Assembly: GCA_023394015.1 (NCBI GenBank)
Contig: JAEXBL010000249.1
Span: forward strand, 1 to 5,613
Direction: 5' to 3'
DNA: 5,613 nt
Source of the DNA: Pseudomonadota bacterium
Lineage (GTDB): Bacteria > Pseudomonadota > Gammaproteobacteria > Burkholderiales > Burkholderiaceae_C
The position numbers were made by a program, and so were the translations under genes. The notes below the pieces were generated by a model. That model was given only the letters and a program-made list of their open reading frames with translations, was not told the origin of the DNA and did not search any database. This document shows, in pieces, positions 5,601 to 5,613 of the stretch (within the stretch, counting starts at the first letter, position 1; every line of letters begins with the position of its first letter).

Positions 5601-5613
5601 GCGCCCGGGCGCG

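Overview
The window is a GC-rich piece of what looks like a betaproteobacterial chromosome. Burkholderiales, and Comamonadaceae in particular, is the best guess. The guess rests on the strong G/C bias at third codon positions, the kind of C-terminal tail on the YgiQ protein, and an IPTL-CTERM sorting signal. No marker gene in the window settles the genus. I see no tRNA, rRNA, CRISPR array, insertion sequence or phage gene.

Layout: (1) 1-450, plus strand: the 3' end of a YgiQ-family radical SAM protein gene, cut by the window edge. (2) 451-541: a short gap with a small direct repeat and a weak inverted repeat. (3) 542-2224, plus strand: a complete fhs gene for formate--tetrahydrofolate ligase, with all family motifs. 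(4) 2225-2416: a convergent intergenic region with four tandem copies of a 7-bp unit, a strong GC stem-loop that is probably a terminator, and 11-bp inverted repeats enclosing both. (5) 2417-5548, minus strand: one large gene for a secreted 1043-residue protein. (6) 5549-5613: its Shine-Dalgarno site and a 53-bp stretch made only of G and C, with a perfect 10-bp stem.

The two plus-strand genes are ordinary housekeeping genes with no evident functional link to the large gene, which converges on fhs. The large protein is the accessory part of the window. In order it has a signal peptide, a beta-rich N-terminal region, seven FG-GAP-type repeats that should fold as one seven-bladed beta-propeller, a divergent InlB B-repeat-like domain, a four-cysteine module, a choice-of-anchor U-like domain and a C-terminal VPTLGQW/transmembrane/RRLRR tail. 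That tail is the IPTL-CTERM signal recognised by an exosortase (XrtH type). The protein is therefore probably exported, cut near its C terminus and displayed or released at the cell surface.

The most notable structure is in the propeller DNA. The seven blades have a strict 201-bp period without a single indel, and superimposed on it is a 603-bp (three-blade) period in which blades 2-3-4 resemble 5-6-7. This points to recent internal duplication and homogenisation, with variation confined to predicted loops. The gene families themselves are known. I do not see a wholly new multi-gene system here.
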